From positions 69,308,142 to 69,372,141 of the forward strand of contig JAPWDM010000003.1 in the NCBI GenBank assembly GCA_035578155.1: DNA of 64,000 bases, written 5' to 3'. Each line of letters starts with the position of its first letter. The stretch's first letter is position 1. The position numbers and the translations under genes were made by a program. Source of the stretch: Brachynemurus nebulosus (taxonomy: Eukaryota > Arthropoda > Insecta > Neuroptera > Myrmeleontidae). Positions 23,081-35,580 of the stretch are shown here, piece by piece. Under the pieces are notes generated by a model. That model did no database searches. It was not told the origin of the DNA and saw nothing but the letters and a program-made list of their open reading frames with translations.

Positions 23081-23245
23081 TAACAAATTAGTCGCTTTAG
23101 TCATTTAAAAAAAAATTAATCATTTTAGTCATTTAGTCGAAGGTAAAATAGTCGACTAAGAAATGACTAAATGTAAACAAAATTAGTCCGATCAGACTAA
23201 ATGTAAACACAAACCGATTAATCGATTAATTATTCGACATCACTA
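23081..23245. repeat. AGTCATTTAGTCGA / ATCGATTAAT repeat
   Basis: Short words TTAGTCATTT, AGTCGACTAAGAAATGACTA and CGATTAATCGATTAATTATT recur in both orientations. This is related in vocabulary to 1385-1710. It is likely a degenerate inverted-repeat element. Ends are uncertain. Confidence 0.35.
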
Positions 23246-25566
23246 TATACACATATTTAAGATCATTATTTTTTTTTTTTTTTTTTGTTATTAAGATTTC
23301 AATTTTTTGACGCAGATTTGACGCAATGATATTCGTTGTGAAATTATAAGTCATTCATTCAGTCATTGCGACGCTATTCGAGGAAACATTAATTTATTGT
23401 GTAACTATATTATATTGAAACGAAGAAGGAGAAATATTATGATTTAAAAAGTTTACGTAATGTCTCTAGTGTGTTGTCTCTATCACTTGCACTTCACTTT
23501 TCGTTACCCAGTTATTCCGCTCTTGTTTAGTTACAGTTTTCATCGACTTACCCACTCACTTATTTTCACCGACATCGACGTACAACTGACAACACTACGT
23601 TTTCCACTTAGAACAATTAATTGTTTTTACTGTTTCAAATTAAATTGTTTAATTGTCTTAGTGTTTTATCAAACCTCAAACTACACACTGATTTTCAAAA
23701 GTAGGTATTATTATGATTTAAATACAGGACGATTCAAATTTCTTGATTTTTGTGGGGTAAGGACTGGTCTCAGAAACGAGAAAATGTAATTTGATTTTTT
23801 TGTAGTTAAAGGACGCAGCAGTTTTTATATGGAAATCAGATTTCGATCAAATCGCTGAAGTGTTAGAATCAAAAGTCTCAATAAGTCAAAAGTCCAAAAC
23901 CTTTATTTTAGAATTAGGTACTTATTAAGAAGGTTGGTTTGTTGCGAAAACAATGATGAGAATCAGCTAAACCCACTAAAATTGAAGCATCGTAAGAGAT
24001 TCGGAAATAAAATAATGTTATATATCTATGCAACACAAAATATTGCAGTTTAATAAAAAAAAAATTCAACAATCGCTTATTTTATTCTGACCGTACACAA
24101 AAATCAGACACACAAACGGGAATCGAGATTTCTAGAAGTTGGTATTTGGGTTTTAGAAATTCATGAAGAATTTTGATCCTAAGAGTTGATGGTAACTAGG
24201 TACTGTTAAAGTTTCAGAAAAGTTAAACAAAATTAAATTTCCGTACAAAGACTATGAGATCTGTTACAAGCAGCAAAGAGTGACCTAAAATTTCGCCCAT
24301 TCTGGACGCCTTTTGAATTTGATTCAAATGTGGTCTAAATAATAGCTTGTGGTGATGGGTACTTTAAAGTAGACAAAATTTCATAGTCTTTTTTTTCAAA
24401 TTTATTTTCTCTTTGAATTTCTTTTAGTCTTTTGACGGAAAAGTCATCGAGAATATCGGATTCGCTTTGACGTGGGTGAATCAAATAACAAGTTTGTCGT
24501 ATTTCAAAAACAATAGCTATGCCTAATTTAAAATTTCATCTACTTCAAAGTATCATAAATTGTCATTTAGGTCACGTTGAAATAATATTCATATAAAACC
24601 CAAAAAAGGAGCAAGAAATATAAGTTTTTTTTTTACGTCACTCTCTTATAATTTGTTGAAAAATCAATAATTTTAGAGATATTTTCAATTATTTTTAATA
24701 ATTTAAAGCAATAGCAGTTTTTTTTAACTAAATCGTCGAAACAAAACCCTTTGAATAATAAAGCCATTATTTTGATACCACATTTTAATTTATATATTTT
24801 GAGGACATTTACTTTTTAACCATTCTTGACTTATTGAAATTTACGCTCATAAAATTTGTGAATTGTGAAACAAATTGAAGATGATTAATGCATAGAATTA
24901 AAACGTCACGTCGTCTGATACAAATACGCTTTCTCAGACTTCGCTCCTTTATTTATTTTCTTTTCAATATATTATGCGTAAAAAGTAATTTTGTTGTCGT
25001 TTTGCGAAGAATATTTATTTATTGAAAACAATAGCATTATCACCAAAACTAATTATTATAAATTATTTTGTTATTAGAGGGATTTATATTCAAGGAATTT
25101 TAATACCCAGATTTAATGTGATATTTTAAGAACAATGTAAATCTTAATTGAATTATTTCATGTATCGAGTAGTACCTACACTAAAAAAATACGAATTTTG
25201 TATTTTTCTAGTATATTTTCACTGTTGTTTTTCGCGAAAAATAATTTTTGTGGACAACCGTTAGTTCCTTCAGTACCGCCAGAAACACATCGTCAATGTT
25301 ATTTTTTAATTAAGAATGTAAAATAAAAATTTGTTTTTACAACTGTACCATAAAACAACATCCCCACGAGCTAGTTAATATACATTTTAAATGTTGAAGT
25401 GTGTTAAATGACGTGTGTTTTTTTGTTTTACCAGTATACGTAACAGTATAATTAGACAGGTACAAGGGAAATCGGAAAGTTCGGACATTTGATTCTAATA
25501 TGCAATTTTCAAAATGAAAGTGATTGAGTTTTCGATGCTGAGTTAACCCTACCTAGGATTCCATTA
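23246..25566. other. A+T-rich stretch, no gene recognised
   Basis: A poly-T tract lies at 23270-23286. One open frame at 23460-23789 (109 codons, Cys/Phe/Leu-rich) has no recognisable domain. No RNA gene or repeat boundary is clear. Confidence 0.4.
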
Positions 25567-25569
25567 TTA

Positions 25570-26128
25570 AGCCGGTTCTACACGATGCTACGAACACCTT
25601 CCAACATTGGACGTTCGATGGTTCATCGCATCGTGTGGCCGTTGTTCGAACCTACGAGTGTCCAATGTCGAGCGTCAAACATTCGCATTTGGCCATGTCC
25701 CGCTCGATGTCGGTATTCTTGCACCGAGTCAAAGGGATGCTTCGAACGTTTGAAGGTCAATGTTGGTTGCGTTGGTTGGTTCGACTCAGCAGCTGCACGA
25801 CTCGTTCATGTGAAGAGAGACAACATCAGTGTATAACATTAGAGATCACATAAGACAGATGACATCCTCGTCCACTGAATAAACGTTTGTACCAATACAT
25901 TACATAAGAGAGGCAACATCAGTGTATTACATTAGAGATAACATCAGACAGATAACAGCCTCGTCCACTGAATAAACGGTTGTACCAACACATCATCATT
26001 CGTATTGGATCAAACATTCGATTCACCGTGTAGTAGATACATTCGTCGCACCAACTATCGAACTTAATTGTCTCAAACGTTCGATCGAACGTTGGAAGGA
26101 ACGTTCGTAGCATCGTGTAGAACCGACT
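25570..26128. mobile_element. TTA-flanked non-autonomous element (PIF/Harbinger type?)
   Basis: AGCCGGTTCTACACGATGCT at the left is mirrored by AGCATCGTGTAGAACCGACT at the right, and the 37-base ends continue through CTACGAAC. TTA precedes (25567-25569) and follows (26129-26131), matching the 3-bp TWA duplication of PIF/Harbinger elements. The interior contains further inverted GTTCGA/TCGAAC words and a tandem duplication. The small open frames at 25585-25853 and 25919-26258 overlap the repeat arms and have no known domain. Confidence 0.75.
25815..25993 (+). repeat. 93-bp tandem duplication inside the element
   Basis: The unit starts GAGAGACAACATCAGTGTAT at 25815 and GAGAGGCAACATCAGTGTAT at 25908. 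Both units include CTCGTCCACTGAATAAACG. Identity is around 90%. This gives two copies within the TTA-flanked element. Confidence 0.8.
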
Positions 26129-26131
26129 TTA

Positions 26132-28329
26132 CGCAAACTCCAGTTCTTTGATCGAGCGTTACAGCCATAGTTCTGATCGATTTGAAATGAAACAAAAAGT
26201 CAATTTTTCTTCGACAAAATCGCGAATAAATCGACATAAAAAGATTTTTTTGAAGCAATTTTTTTTTTTTATTTTCTTGACCCTTGATTTTTGAAAAATA
26301 TAAAGAGCTTGGAAAAAAATTGGCATAAAAATATTTTAACCTTATCGTAAATTTTATAAGGGAGGAAAATTGTGTTTTTTAAAAAAGTTTTTATTCTAGC
26401 CATAATCAATTTTTAGTTTAATGGCATACCTTCTTAACAGCGGGTAAAAATATGAAAAACATAAAATCTTATACATTTTACATAAAAAATATTAAAAAAA
26501 AATAAATAAAAATAATTAGGTACATTGAAAATTTATTACTTATTCCGAAATATTCAATGCACACTCTGTGTACATTTGATAGATCGATGGTCTTGACAAC
26601 GTTTTTTTTTTTTTTTTTACATTTTGAATATTTAATATCTTGATTTCTATTTTTATCGCGAGAACAGAAGCGCAATGTACTTGTATATCTAAAGTGTATT
26701 CCAAAATGTTTGGATATTTTATTTCATATCCAAATAAAATAAAAAATTAAATTAAAAATTCAGAGCTGATATAGCTACATATTAAGTCATTCGTAAATAT
26801 GTTTACTAACAGTTAACTATTATAATTTTACAAAATTATACATCGTAAGGAAAAACCCATTTCCACTATTTGGAAAATGCAATGTCATTAGATTACACAG
26901 AAACAGGAAAAACAATTTTTTCCTTTGTATAGATAAGTAAACAAATTTTCTCTCCTAGATAAACACACGTAATAACGGATAATAAACAACAATTTGCTTA
27001 ATAAATAATATCGTAGGATATCAAACGTTTGCCATCTTTTGAACAATCAATCTTACTCATTATTAACGAACCTGTATTCCAGTCGAGTCGAGTCGAGCTA
27101 GAAGCGGAGCTATATTCCATATGTGTACGTACTTCGTTATCTACAATTTATTTTCATATTCAACTCATTTATTAACGAATGCTGCAAACCACTACCGCAC
27201 CCCTCCAATGCTCACTTTTACTCATAATACAGAATGTTTCTAGTTTTGTGGTATATATAGAAAAGTATATTAGAGAATATTAGTGGTAGGACTTTGTCGT
27301 TTCCCTTTTTATTTGAAATATGCTGTAGGGGTTGAAGATTGGGGTTAGTATGTGATAAGGGGTTGATATATAAATTTTTATAGATAACAGCCAAAAAATA
27401 TCTTAAAACAAAGGCAATTCTACTGAGTGTTTACAAAAAATCAAAACTTATTTTCGCCTTTAGGAATAGATGGATGCATTTTTGAGCGAAATTGTGAGGA
27501 AGAAAAAAGCTGTTGTAAGCTAGAATTTCTAAAAATTATATTTTATAAAATGTTTCGAAATTTTTCTCCCACTTCTCCTCAGTGGGAAATGTCACATTTC
27601 AAATCACCTCCATCCACTGTGACGTCACTTGGAGGGCCAGTTTTAACGAAAAAAAATTTTCCTAAAAAGCTATTTCCCCGATAGAACTACGTTCAGTCCA
27701 ATTCACCTAATTACTATTTACGTTGTGTAGTGAATTTAGAGTAATGCTAACACGCCAAATTATTCAAAATTTCCACAATTGCATTGATTATGGTTGCGGG
27801 GTATAAATAATTTTTTTAAAAGTTATCCGTGTAGCCATAAATAACGCTCATTGTTCCGTGGAGCTGGAAATATTAAGTTTGTGTAGTCATTCTGCCATTC
27901 ATTGCTTTATTTATTTTTGAATCATTAATTTTATATGAAAAATACGCGAACATGAAAAATTATTTTTTTTTATACATATATTTTTTTTTTAATAAATTTG
28001 ATGCAACAAATTAACTGTGCATACTTAATTGGTAATAAAATACCATATTTACATTTATTGGAATTTAAATAAACAAAATAAAAAAATTTTGAAAAAAAAA
28101 GCGTCAATGAAAAAAATTAAAAATTCAACAAACTGGGCTAGTGTACAAAAAAATTCTGTTAATTACTGGTGAGTAAATACCCGCTGTGCGTTTTTGATTA
28201 TGTTAATATTGTTTTAAAAACGATTTCAGTAGCTGAATATGTAATTACGGAGTTGAGCGAAGTTTTCAATTCAATCAGAAATTCTACGAATATTTATTTA
28301 AAAAAAAAATTCAAAAATTAAGTTTAAAT
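26132..28329. other. A+T-rich stretch, no gene recognised
   Basis: There is a poly-T tract at 26602-26619 and a small GTCGAGTCGAGTCGAGC run at 27083-27099. The frame at 27427-27684 is unrecognised. No other structure was seen. Confidence 0.4.
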
Positions 28330-28590
28330 ATAATGACGTTACATAACTGGTGCTTGATTTGAAAAAAAATTTTAGTTTGATAATGTCATAAAGTTTACCA
28401 GTATTTTTAATGCTTTAAAAACCGTAAATGAAATGATAAAATCATGAAACTGGAACCGAAATATGTTTCCAAAGTCGTTTTAAAGAAACTAAAGCTAATG
28501 TCGACTCAGTCATATTTCTAAAACCAGTTTCGTAGTTTTGATAGTATATAAATATGAAAAATTCATATCCAAATTACCCACTTTTTGAAT
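28330..28590 (-). repeat. Dispersed repeat copy in reverse (GATGACGTCA family)
   Basis: Read on the minus strand, this shows GGGTAATTTGGATATGAATT, then a CATGATTTTATCATTTCATT block, ACGGTTTTTAAAGCATT, and GTAAACTTTATGACATTATC, which are landmarks of the family at 2010-2500 and 16840-17815. It is diverged. Confidence 0.5.
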
Positions 28591-30023
28591 AGAAATTTTC
28601 TTTTCCCATCTTTTTATATTGTTTTATTTTATTTTTTTAATTATTTTGTTACATTAACAAATTTTTTTTATTATATTAATAATAGAGCACTAGTTATGGT
28701 CACTTTCAACCTTTTGTTATAAATATATAGTAGAGTAAGTTAATAACATTTTTTCAACAAATTTCTGTTCGGTTTGGGTGACTTTATTTATAGTAAGTGA
28801 ACTATAAAAAGTTGTTAAGTTAACTAAAATTTTTCATAACAACATTTATACAGTTTCTCCAAAAACTACTACTGTAACGATCTTGATTACAACATGAGGG
28901 TCAAATTTATTACTTACAATTTGTAATAAACGTTATAATTTTTCTAACTCTAAATCTTATTAGAAGAGAAAACATTATTATTCTTAATGGTATTACAAAT
29001 AAATTATTCGTATATACTTGTAACCCTAGTTTTCACATGTATATATCCACCCATACTCATATTACATGTTATAATCTATTTGATATGAAGTTCTTGTGTT
29101 TAATTTTCCCCACAGGAACACTACTCTATGGTACCTACAACTTCCTAGAGTTCGTTGTCTCGACCAAGTTTCTTATATTGTTTCGAATGTATACACAATT
29201 GCAGTCTGTCCGTTTTAGCTTTGGTGTCCGTTCGCAGCGTGTAATAATTTTTATAGAACACGTTAGTAGTAAATTACTGTAATGGTTACATAAGTTTTAC
29301 TAGAGTTTTAAATAAAAATATTATAATGCTGTGTTTAACATAAAACTACATAAAGAAGTAGATAGCTATGGACGATATCGCTGGATAGCACCATGATTGT
29401 GGTTACATTCTTGCTCCATTTATGGCAGAGGTTCTCAAAGTACGACTCGGAAACTTCAAAAATGCAGCTCGCAATGCTAGATCGTCTCCAATTTCAAAAT
29501 ACCTAAGTAGGAAAGGTGGCATCACGGATATGAATTTGTTGTACGAGGACAACAATTCATATTAGTGAGAAGTACTGGACACCATACTGTACACTATACT
29601 TTTTCTACGATCAAATTATTTTTTTTGTAAAATTTACATTACTATATTTTTTATAACACCCGCTTCTAAAGTTCAATAGTTGTGTAGTGGGCGTAAAGAG
29701 CAGTATTCACATAATTGTAAAACAAACGATAGTAACTGTGCGCAAGAGTACAGTACCGTGCGTGAAAGTAGCTAACTGTGCGAGAAAATAATGATATTCA
29801 TTTGTCAATGATAATCATATTCAAATTAAACATGGAAACGATCAACAAATTAATAAAAAAAATAAAAACGATCTACAAATTAATATAAAAAAAATTTTTT
29901 CATATAACCGTATTATAAAATAAAGTTAACCCTAATATTTTCTAAAATTGCTTAAAAATAATTAATTTTTTTCTCTCTATTAAACTTTAGCCTATTAAAC
30001 AGCCGTCGTTATAAAAAATTATG
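28591..30023. other. A+T-rich stretch, no gene recognised
   Basis: The frame at 29037-29282 follows a TTTTCCCCACAG that resembles a splice acceptor, but the translation matches nothing I know and no donor was found. 29690-29790 has repeated GTGCG...AGTA words. Confidence 0.35.
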
Positions 30024-30247
30024 TTCGATACGTATGCGCAAAGTAAGGTATCCAGTAGGCTGAAATTGGGGTACTCGCTAAAGGGACTGACGCATACACA
30101 ACGAGATCTCGTGCGCTTACCCACACTCGCTTGACGGCTCGTGGGTGTATACAGTGCCCTCGATCTCGTTGTGTATGCGTCAGTCCCTTAAACTCGTGCC
30201 CCAATTTATGTCCACTAGAATACCTCTTTTTACGCATACGTATCGAA
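30024..30247. mobile_element. 224-bp palindromic MITE
   Basis: TTCGATACGTATGCG is mirrored by CGCATACGTATCGAA. The inner blocks GGGACTGACGCATACACAAC and its complement GTTGTGTATGCGTCAGTCCC are perfect. The arms are 30024-30108 and 30162-30247, with a loop of about 50 bases. No target duplication is clear. The overlapping frames on both strands arise from the palindrome. Confidence 0.75.
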
Positions 30248-31640
30248 AATAACTATTATATTAGTAATTTTTTTTATAATTTTTTTGACGCAATGATATA
30301 TGTTTATTTTTAATATTTTCGAAATTATTTGATATAAAATACTTTTATAAATTAGTCCCTATTAAATCTGAAACGCCCTAAAATCATCCAGTCATTACAC
30401 GAAAAATTTATTTGTGGCTTTCTTAATTAATTGTAAAAGTGTTAATAAACTTGTGATTTATTTGCCAAAAACACAAGTCACAATTAAAATTTACTGATTA
30501 AACTTTCCTTATTTCTCTTGTTTGCGGTTTTTCTGCTGTGAAGTGGCAAAACAATATTTATTTATGTCGTAAGAAATCTTTGTATTTGAAAGGTAAAATA
30601 TTAACTTTCCTCGCTGAATATTGGTAACGCGCGTTTACATTATGCGCGTTGTATACAGGATGTACATAATGTTTGTCTACGTTGAATAAAATGGGATTAA
30701 ACCCGTTCCACACTATAACGCTGTTCTCAATAAGCTCTCGATTTAGTATCGCTTCGGTCAAATCTTGTTATGTTCAGATTACAGTGCCATTTTCTAATCG
30801 CACTTCATCTAGACTATAATATTGCTTTCGGTACGCCCTCGGTTCAACAAAATCTTCTCTTACAATTAGTAAAAATAAGTAAGTGGCAACGGAGTAGAAT
30901 CAAATTAAAAACGAAATTTACACACGTTCTTACAATTAAATTAATTTTTTTATTCATTAAAAATTATATAAAAATAACTCCACTTTCATTATTATTATCT
31001 ATCAATTAATTTTTGTTGTTGTCAGATTACAGAATTCAACAAATTTATAGAAATCAAAATAAATTTTAAGATTAAAACAATTAAAATTACATTTTTATAC
31101 ATTTAATTAATATCAAATATTTTTATTTGAATTATACAATAAATAGATGGTCTTTAAAAATGGCAAGAAGAAGTATTTATGGATAGGTACTTCAACCAAA
31201 TTATTACTGACTGTGAGATATACTCTGATTTATTATGAATTCTGTTCCTGACCTGATGGCATTTCATCTTAGACTCGATTTTAAAATAATTTATTATTAC
31301 CTATTTCTTTTCCACATTTTTGTTATTGTCTTCGCACGCTTATCATAACCATGACCCGTTCAATAAAGTCCTATCTACCGAATACATTTACCTTACTTTA
31401 AATTGGTTACGATATCGCCATAGAAGTTTTCGGTTCGGTCGTGTGGTCTTAACACCACTCACAATTTTTTTTATTAAAAAAAAATATTGAAATTTACATT
31501 ATCTTAAAGTTGCAAAACTTTATATCCAAGTTAATTGAAATTAGTTATACAAAAAATAATTAAAACTGAATCAATATCAAAGTAAAACGTGTAAAAGAAT
31601 TTTCTCTTAAAAGTTTAAAACTGATAAAACACGAAGTGTA
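30248..31640. other. A+T-rich stretch, no gene recognised
   Basis: Short unrecognised frames only (30558-30761 minus, 30770-31009 plus). No repeat boundary was seen. Confidence 0.4.
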
Positions 31641-31812
31641 CGTCAAAAAAACATACATTTTTCCTTCTCAAAAAAAATCACAAATTTCTGGAAGCACACT
31701 TTAATTAATTTCACCAAACCATTTTATGTTTTATAACAAATTTCTTTGTTTAAAATTTTTATAAACATCTTGTTTTCAAAGTTGGCGATAATACTTAAAT
31801 ATGATTTATCAA
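31641..31812 (+). repeat. Duplicated segment, left copy
   Basis: This matches 32042-32197 almost base for base over TTTCACCAAACCATTTTATG to AATATGATTTATCAA, with one indel of about 16 bases (a CACAAATTTCTGGAAG block present only here). The two copies bracket a tRNA-derived sequence. Confidence 0.85.
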
Positions 31813-32041
31813 TTAAAAATCACAAAGCGATTGAAAAAATTATCCGGATCGGCCGGGAACCGAACCCAGGATCTCCCGGTAACTAGCCAGGTGTGTTCGT
31901 TATTACACCAACGATCCTGTGCTCAACAGCCGCCCGAGCCAAACAATCATTCAATCATCTATGTGTATTGGTACTCTCTCTAATGCGAGAAACAGTTACA
32001 ATTTTTCAATTTCAAATATTATGGAGTGCATGTGAAATATA
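31813..32041 (-). mobile_element. tRNA-derived SINE-like insertion
   Basis: On the minus strand, a tRNA-like head (31846-31916) is followed by an A+T-rich tail that resembles the tail next to the tRNA-like sequence at 52235-52304 (TTTTTCAA, TGTGA.TTTTAATT). The boundaries are taken from the flanking duplicated segments and are approximate. Confidence 0.5.
31846..31916 (-). pseudogene. tRNA-like head (degenerate)
   Basis: On the minus strand this starts GATCGTTGGTGTAATAACG and contains a B-box-like GGGTTCGGTTCCCGG T arm and a GGCCGATCC 3' acceptor side. The anticodon arm is CCTGGCTAGTTACCGGG. It is 71 nt long, without a well-formed D arm. It is best read as the RNA polymerase III promoter head of a SINE, not a working tRNA. 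Confidence 0.6.
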
Positions 32042-32197
32042 CATCAAAAAAACATACATTTTTCTTTCTAAAAAAAAATTACACTTTAATTAATTTCACC
32101 AAACCATTTTATGTTTTATAACAAATTTCTTTGTTTAAAATTTTTATAAACATCTTGTTTTCAAAGTTGGCGATAATACTTTAATATGATTTATCAA
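32042..32197 (+). repeat. Duplicated segment, right copy
   Basis: Near-identical to 31641-31812 (see that entry). The frames over both copies are not conserved as protein. Confidence 0.85.
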
Positions 32198-32620
32198 CAT
32201 TAAAAAATTTTTACAAGAAGCTTCCGCTCCACGTTAAGTACGTTAATACTTACGTTCAATATTCATTTTATAGAAGATAGCGTGGATGATGATAATCTTC
32301 ATCAGTATGCCCCCGTACCGCTCGCCCCGCTCCTTGGTCCCTATCATATTTATGTTAATTTGCATATAAAAATATTGTTGAATTAAAACTATGGCCATTA
32401 CGTAAACTACATACTTAGATGAAAAGATAATTATTCCTACATAACATCCAGATTTAACAACAGCTAGGCTAGCGTGTGTACCTACACATAATACGTATTT
32501 GGTACGTACGTCCGTTGACTCTATAATCTCATATGGAATATATTGGATAGATAAAATTCGAAAATATTGTTTAAAAAACACGTTACATCATGTTTTTCGT
32601 TTGTTTAAGTAGTAGGATTA
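32198..32620. other. No gene recognised
   Basis: The minus-strand frame 32243-32581 (112 codons) shows no recognisable domain. AGGATTA at 32614-32620 may be a target duplication of the next element. Confidence 0.4.
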
Positions 32621-33331
32621 CTTAAGTTACCATCACAGTGAGATCACCCGAAAAATAGTTAATTTTTACGATTTTTTTGTGGATGGATGGGACGGGGAAA
32701 TGGGGATGAATTTTATTTACGATTAATACCACTACAATACAAAAATATTTTTTTTATTCATTTTTATTTATTTTTTATAATTATTATAATTTTTTGAAAA
32801 AAGTGACTTTAAAAAAGGGCGAAAATCGCTGCCCACGATTGCGGCCGCAGTTTTCATTTAAAAAAAAAAAATCAAATAGTTTTTCAATCTGTAGGTAAGC
32901 CGCTATGTACCTATGGGAGCTTTCTTCTGAAATCTTCCTATTTTTCCATATAGAAACTATAAAAAATTTTATACTTTTTATTCAAACCGCCGCCATTATT
33001 TCAAAATTCAAGAAAAGAAAGCTCCCATTGGTACATAGCGGTTTACCTATAGATGGATAATCTATTTGATTTTTTTTTTTCAAATGAAAACTGCGTGGGC
33101 CTCAATATCCACCAATATCGTGGGCACCAATATCCACCCTTTTTAAAGACACTTTTTTCAAAAAAATTATAATTATTGTAAAAAATAAATAAAAAAATAT
33201 TTTTGTATTGTTAAATAGTGGTATTAATCGTCAAAAAAAATCATACCCATTCCCCCATCCTATCCATCCGAAAAACAATCGCGAAAATTCACTATTTATC
33301 GGCCAATCACAGTGATGGTACCTTAAGTACC
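32621..33331. mobile_element. 711-bp foldback element
   Basis: CTTAAGTTACCATCACAGTG is mirrored by a CACAGTGATGGTACCTTAAG end. Inner blocks AGCCGCTATGTACCTATGGG and CCATTGGTACATAGCGGTTT also mirror, so each arm is about 300 bases with a loop of about 90 (32927-33013). AGGATTA occurs directly outside both ends (32614-32620, 33332-33338), a candidate 7-bp target duplication. The arms have diverged and carry indels. There is no coding sequence. Confidence 0.7.
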
Positions 33332-33338
33332 AGGATTA

Positions 33339-34426
33339 TTTAACATGGTTGGTGTGTTAGAGATTAATTAATTACTAAATCCCAAAGAAAATCTACAAAA
33401 ATTTTTTCGTTTTTAAAACCCTTGACTTGGTTTGGTTGTTGTGTAAATTTTGGGTCCATCAAAAATAAAATGTTTGACAGAATTATATAATTATGCTCCG
33501 CTCAAAGAACGAAAATGCTTATTGAGTGAAGGTGATTGACCACAACGTGTCGTCGTCGATTCATGTATACAAAAAATACACACATGGAGGATGGCACACA
33601 GTTCCCTCATTAAACTGCATCTTGTCTTAAATTTTATAGGTTGTATCATCATGTTATTAACGTCATGTTTGAAACAAGAGTAACTTTAAAACAAATCGCT
33701 TCTTGAATTGTTCTAATCGGCTAAATAACTATGGAAATTACGAAAAAACTGACTGCTTAACTATCGTTATTATGATTGTAATGAAATTCATTTAGGATAC
33801 CATATATCGCCTATCTCTCAAAAGTCACAAAATTTTAACCAAACAAGTGATAAATAGGGTACAGACAGTAGCGCTGCTATCACTCTTCGTAGAAAACCAT
33901 TTAGGAACCAAACCGCCCAATTTCCAAAAATTTCATCAAAAATGATCAAATAGTTCCGAAGTTATGCAACGGATAGAGAGACACAAAACTGAAATTTTTC
34001 ACGAACCTGTAAAACGTAAAATATTTGGAAAAGTTAGCGAAAACCAACAAAATCTTCAGTATTGGTAAAAGCTTAGGTACATAAATTGTCACTTATGGAA
34101 AGTATGGACCAAATGTAAACACTTCATGGAAAATAAACCAAATTATAATGGGAGTGTCGTTAAATGAAATTTTCATTTAACTCCTGAAGTCCAAAGGATG
34201 CCTAATATCAAAGTATACTGTAAAATTGGCTAGTAATTCTTTGCAAGTATTTATGCACACTATTGAGATTTTATCACAGAAGTGCCAAAAATCAACGATG
34301 TCTCTTTGCCTCCACAAAACGTCAAGATGTACGCTTAGAGAAAGCATTTGTCTAGTAATTTTTTCTTTCTTTTTTGTAACTGAATAGTTAAGTTAAAAAT
34401 AATATAAAGTACGGGGCATATTTAAT
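33339..34426. other. No gene recognised; probable old dispersed repeat
   Basis: 33800-34330 has the style of a non-coding dispersed repeat (AAAATTTCATCAAAAATGAT, GTTATGCAACGGATAGAGAG). No boundaries or relatives were found in the window. Confidence 0.35.
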
Positions 34427-34560
34427 AGTAGGTATATTGTGCAATAAGTGCGGGAAATTGTCGATTGCCCACGAAAGCGAAGTTGAGCGCACGAACGTAG
34501 TGAGTGCGATCATTCGCTTGAGTGGGGCAATCGACAATCCCGCACGAGTTCCACATACTA
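34427..34560. repeat. Hairpin repeat, copy 2
   Basis: GTGCGGGAAATTGTCGATTG is mirrored by CAATCGACAATCCCGCAC. The apex is GAGCGCACGAACGTAGTGAG followed by TGCG. Same family and orientation as 22362-22480, with matching upstream GGTATATTGTGCAA. The frame 34437-34631 is a translation of the hairpin. Confidence 0.7.
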
Positions 34561-35580
34561 TTTTTTATTACAAATTTCACATACTTTTCTCTGTTTCTAT
34601 CACTATTTTTGACATTTCTATTACTTTTTAAAATAATATTTTTAAGTGTTCGTCTTTTTTTCTGAATTAATCATCGTTTAAATTACTTTGTTGGTGGTTT
34701 CTATAGAAATAATTATGAAATATTTATTAAATGAAAAATCAAAAGGCGGCTTTGCGTGTTTTGTTGTCACTTTGCGTGTGGAAAGTTACTTACCACACGC
34801 AAAAAAGTATGCTGAAAGAGTATAATGGGCAAACAGCTATTTTGCGTACAGAAATATGTGCGCCAAGTTAGTACTTCTCCCGCATGAGTAATAAAAAATT
34901 ATTTAAAAAATTACTATTACGCCGCCTGTGTGATTAAAAATTTATAGCTATGCCGTAATCGATAAACCAAATAATTTCACTGCACACAAAACTGTAGAAG
35001 ATGGAAGTGAGCATAGAAAGTATATGGGAATAACTGACTGACTAAGTGTATGGGTTCAGTGACGTTCCACTGTGTGATGGAAAGTGGGTTAACTAACTAA
35101 AGATATGTACGAGTGACGATAGCTATGGCAAACATGGGCGCGCGGGCTGACGGGACACATGGACGTAAGTTTGTTCTTTGGAGCAGGTGGGGGGGAGGTG
35201 ACGAGGCAAACACGGGAGGTGCGATTATACTAAAGCATGCCGGCACACTAAGGCACGGCAAGCAATGTTGCTGATGATGACGATGATGTGACGGTATATA
35301 AATATAATTTGTCCCCCAACTAATTTACATATAAATTGTTCCGTCTCTGCTTTCAACTGTTCTTGTATTCCAGTTATATATTATGGATACGTAGTGATGT
35401 ACTCATATATTTTGGCAAACATAATTGTGCCTCTAGTAGTTCAATGCCCAGTGAACATTGACCGCAATAGATGAAGAACTTACTCTTAAAAGAATGCTTC
35501 GAAATTGCAAAAGTAACCACGAGCGTTCTAGTGGCTGTTGTTTTTTTTAATCCATGCAAAATTTAAGATAAAATAAAAAA
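34561..35580. other. No gene recognised; mixed composition
   Basis: 34745-34870 repeats TTTGCGTGT/CACACGCAA words in both orientations, a possible small hairpin element. 35130-35300 is less A+T-rich and contains ACGTAAGT (35163-35170), which fits a splice donor, but no exon can be supported. Confidence 0.35.

Noticed and set aside
29037..29282. Possible exon after a TTTTCCCCACAG acceptor-like site.
   Set aside because: No recognisable protein, no donor and no neighbouring exon. Such sites occur by chance in T-rich DNA.
35000..35170. Possible 5' exon ending at ACGTAAGT.
   Set aside because: The donor match alone is not enough. No open frame or promoter evidence supports it.
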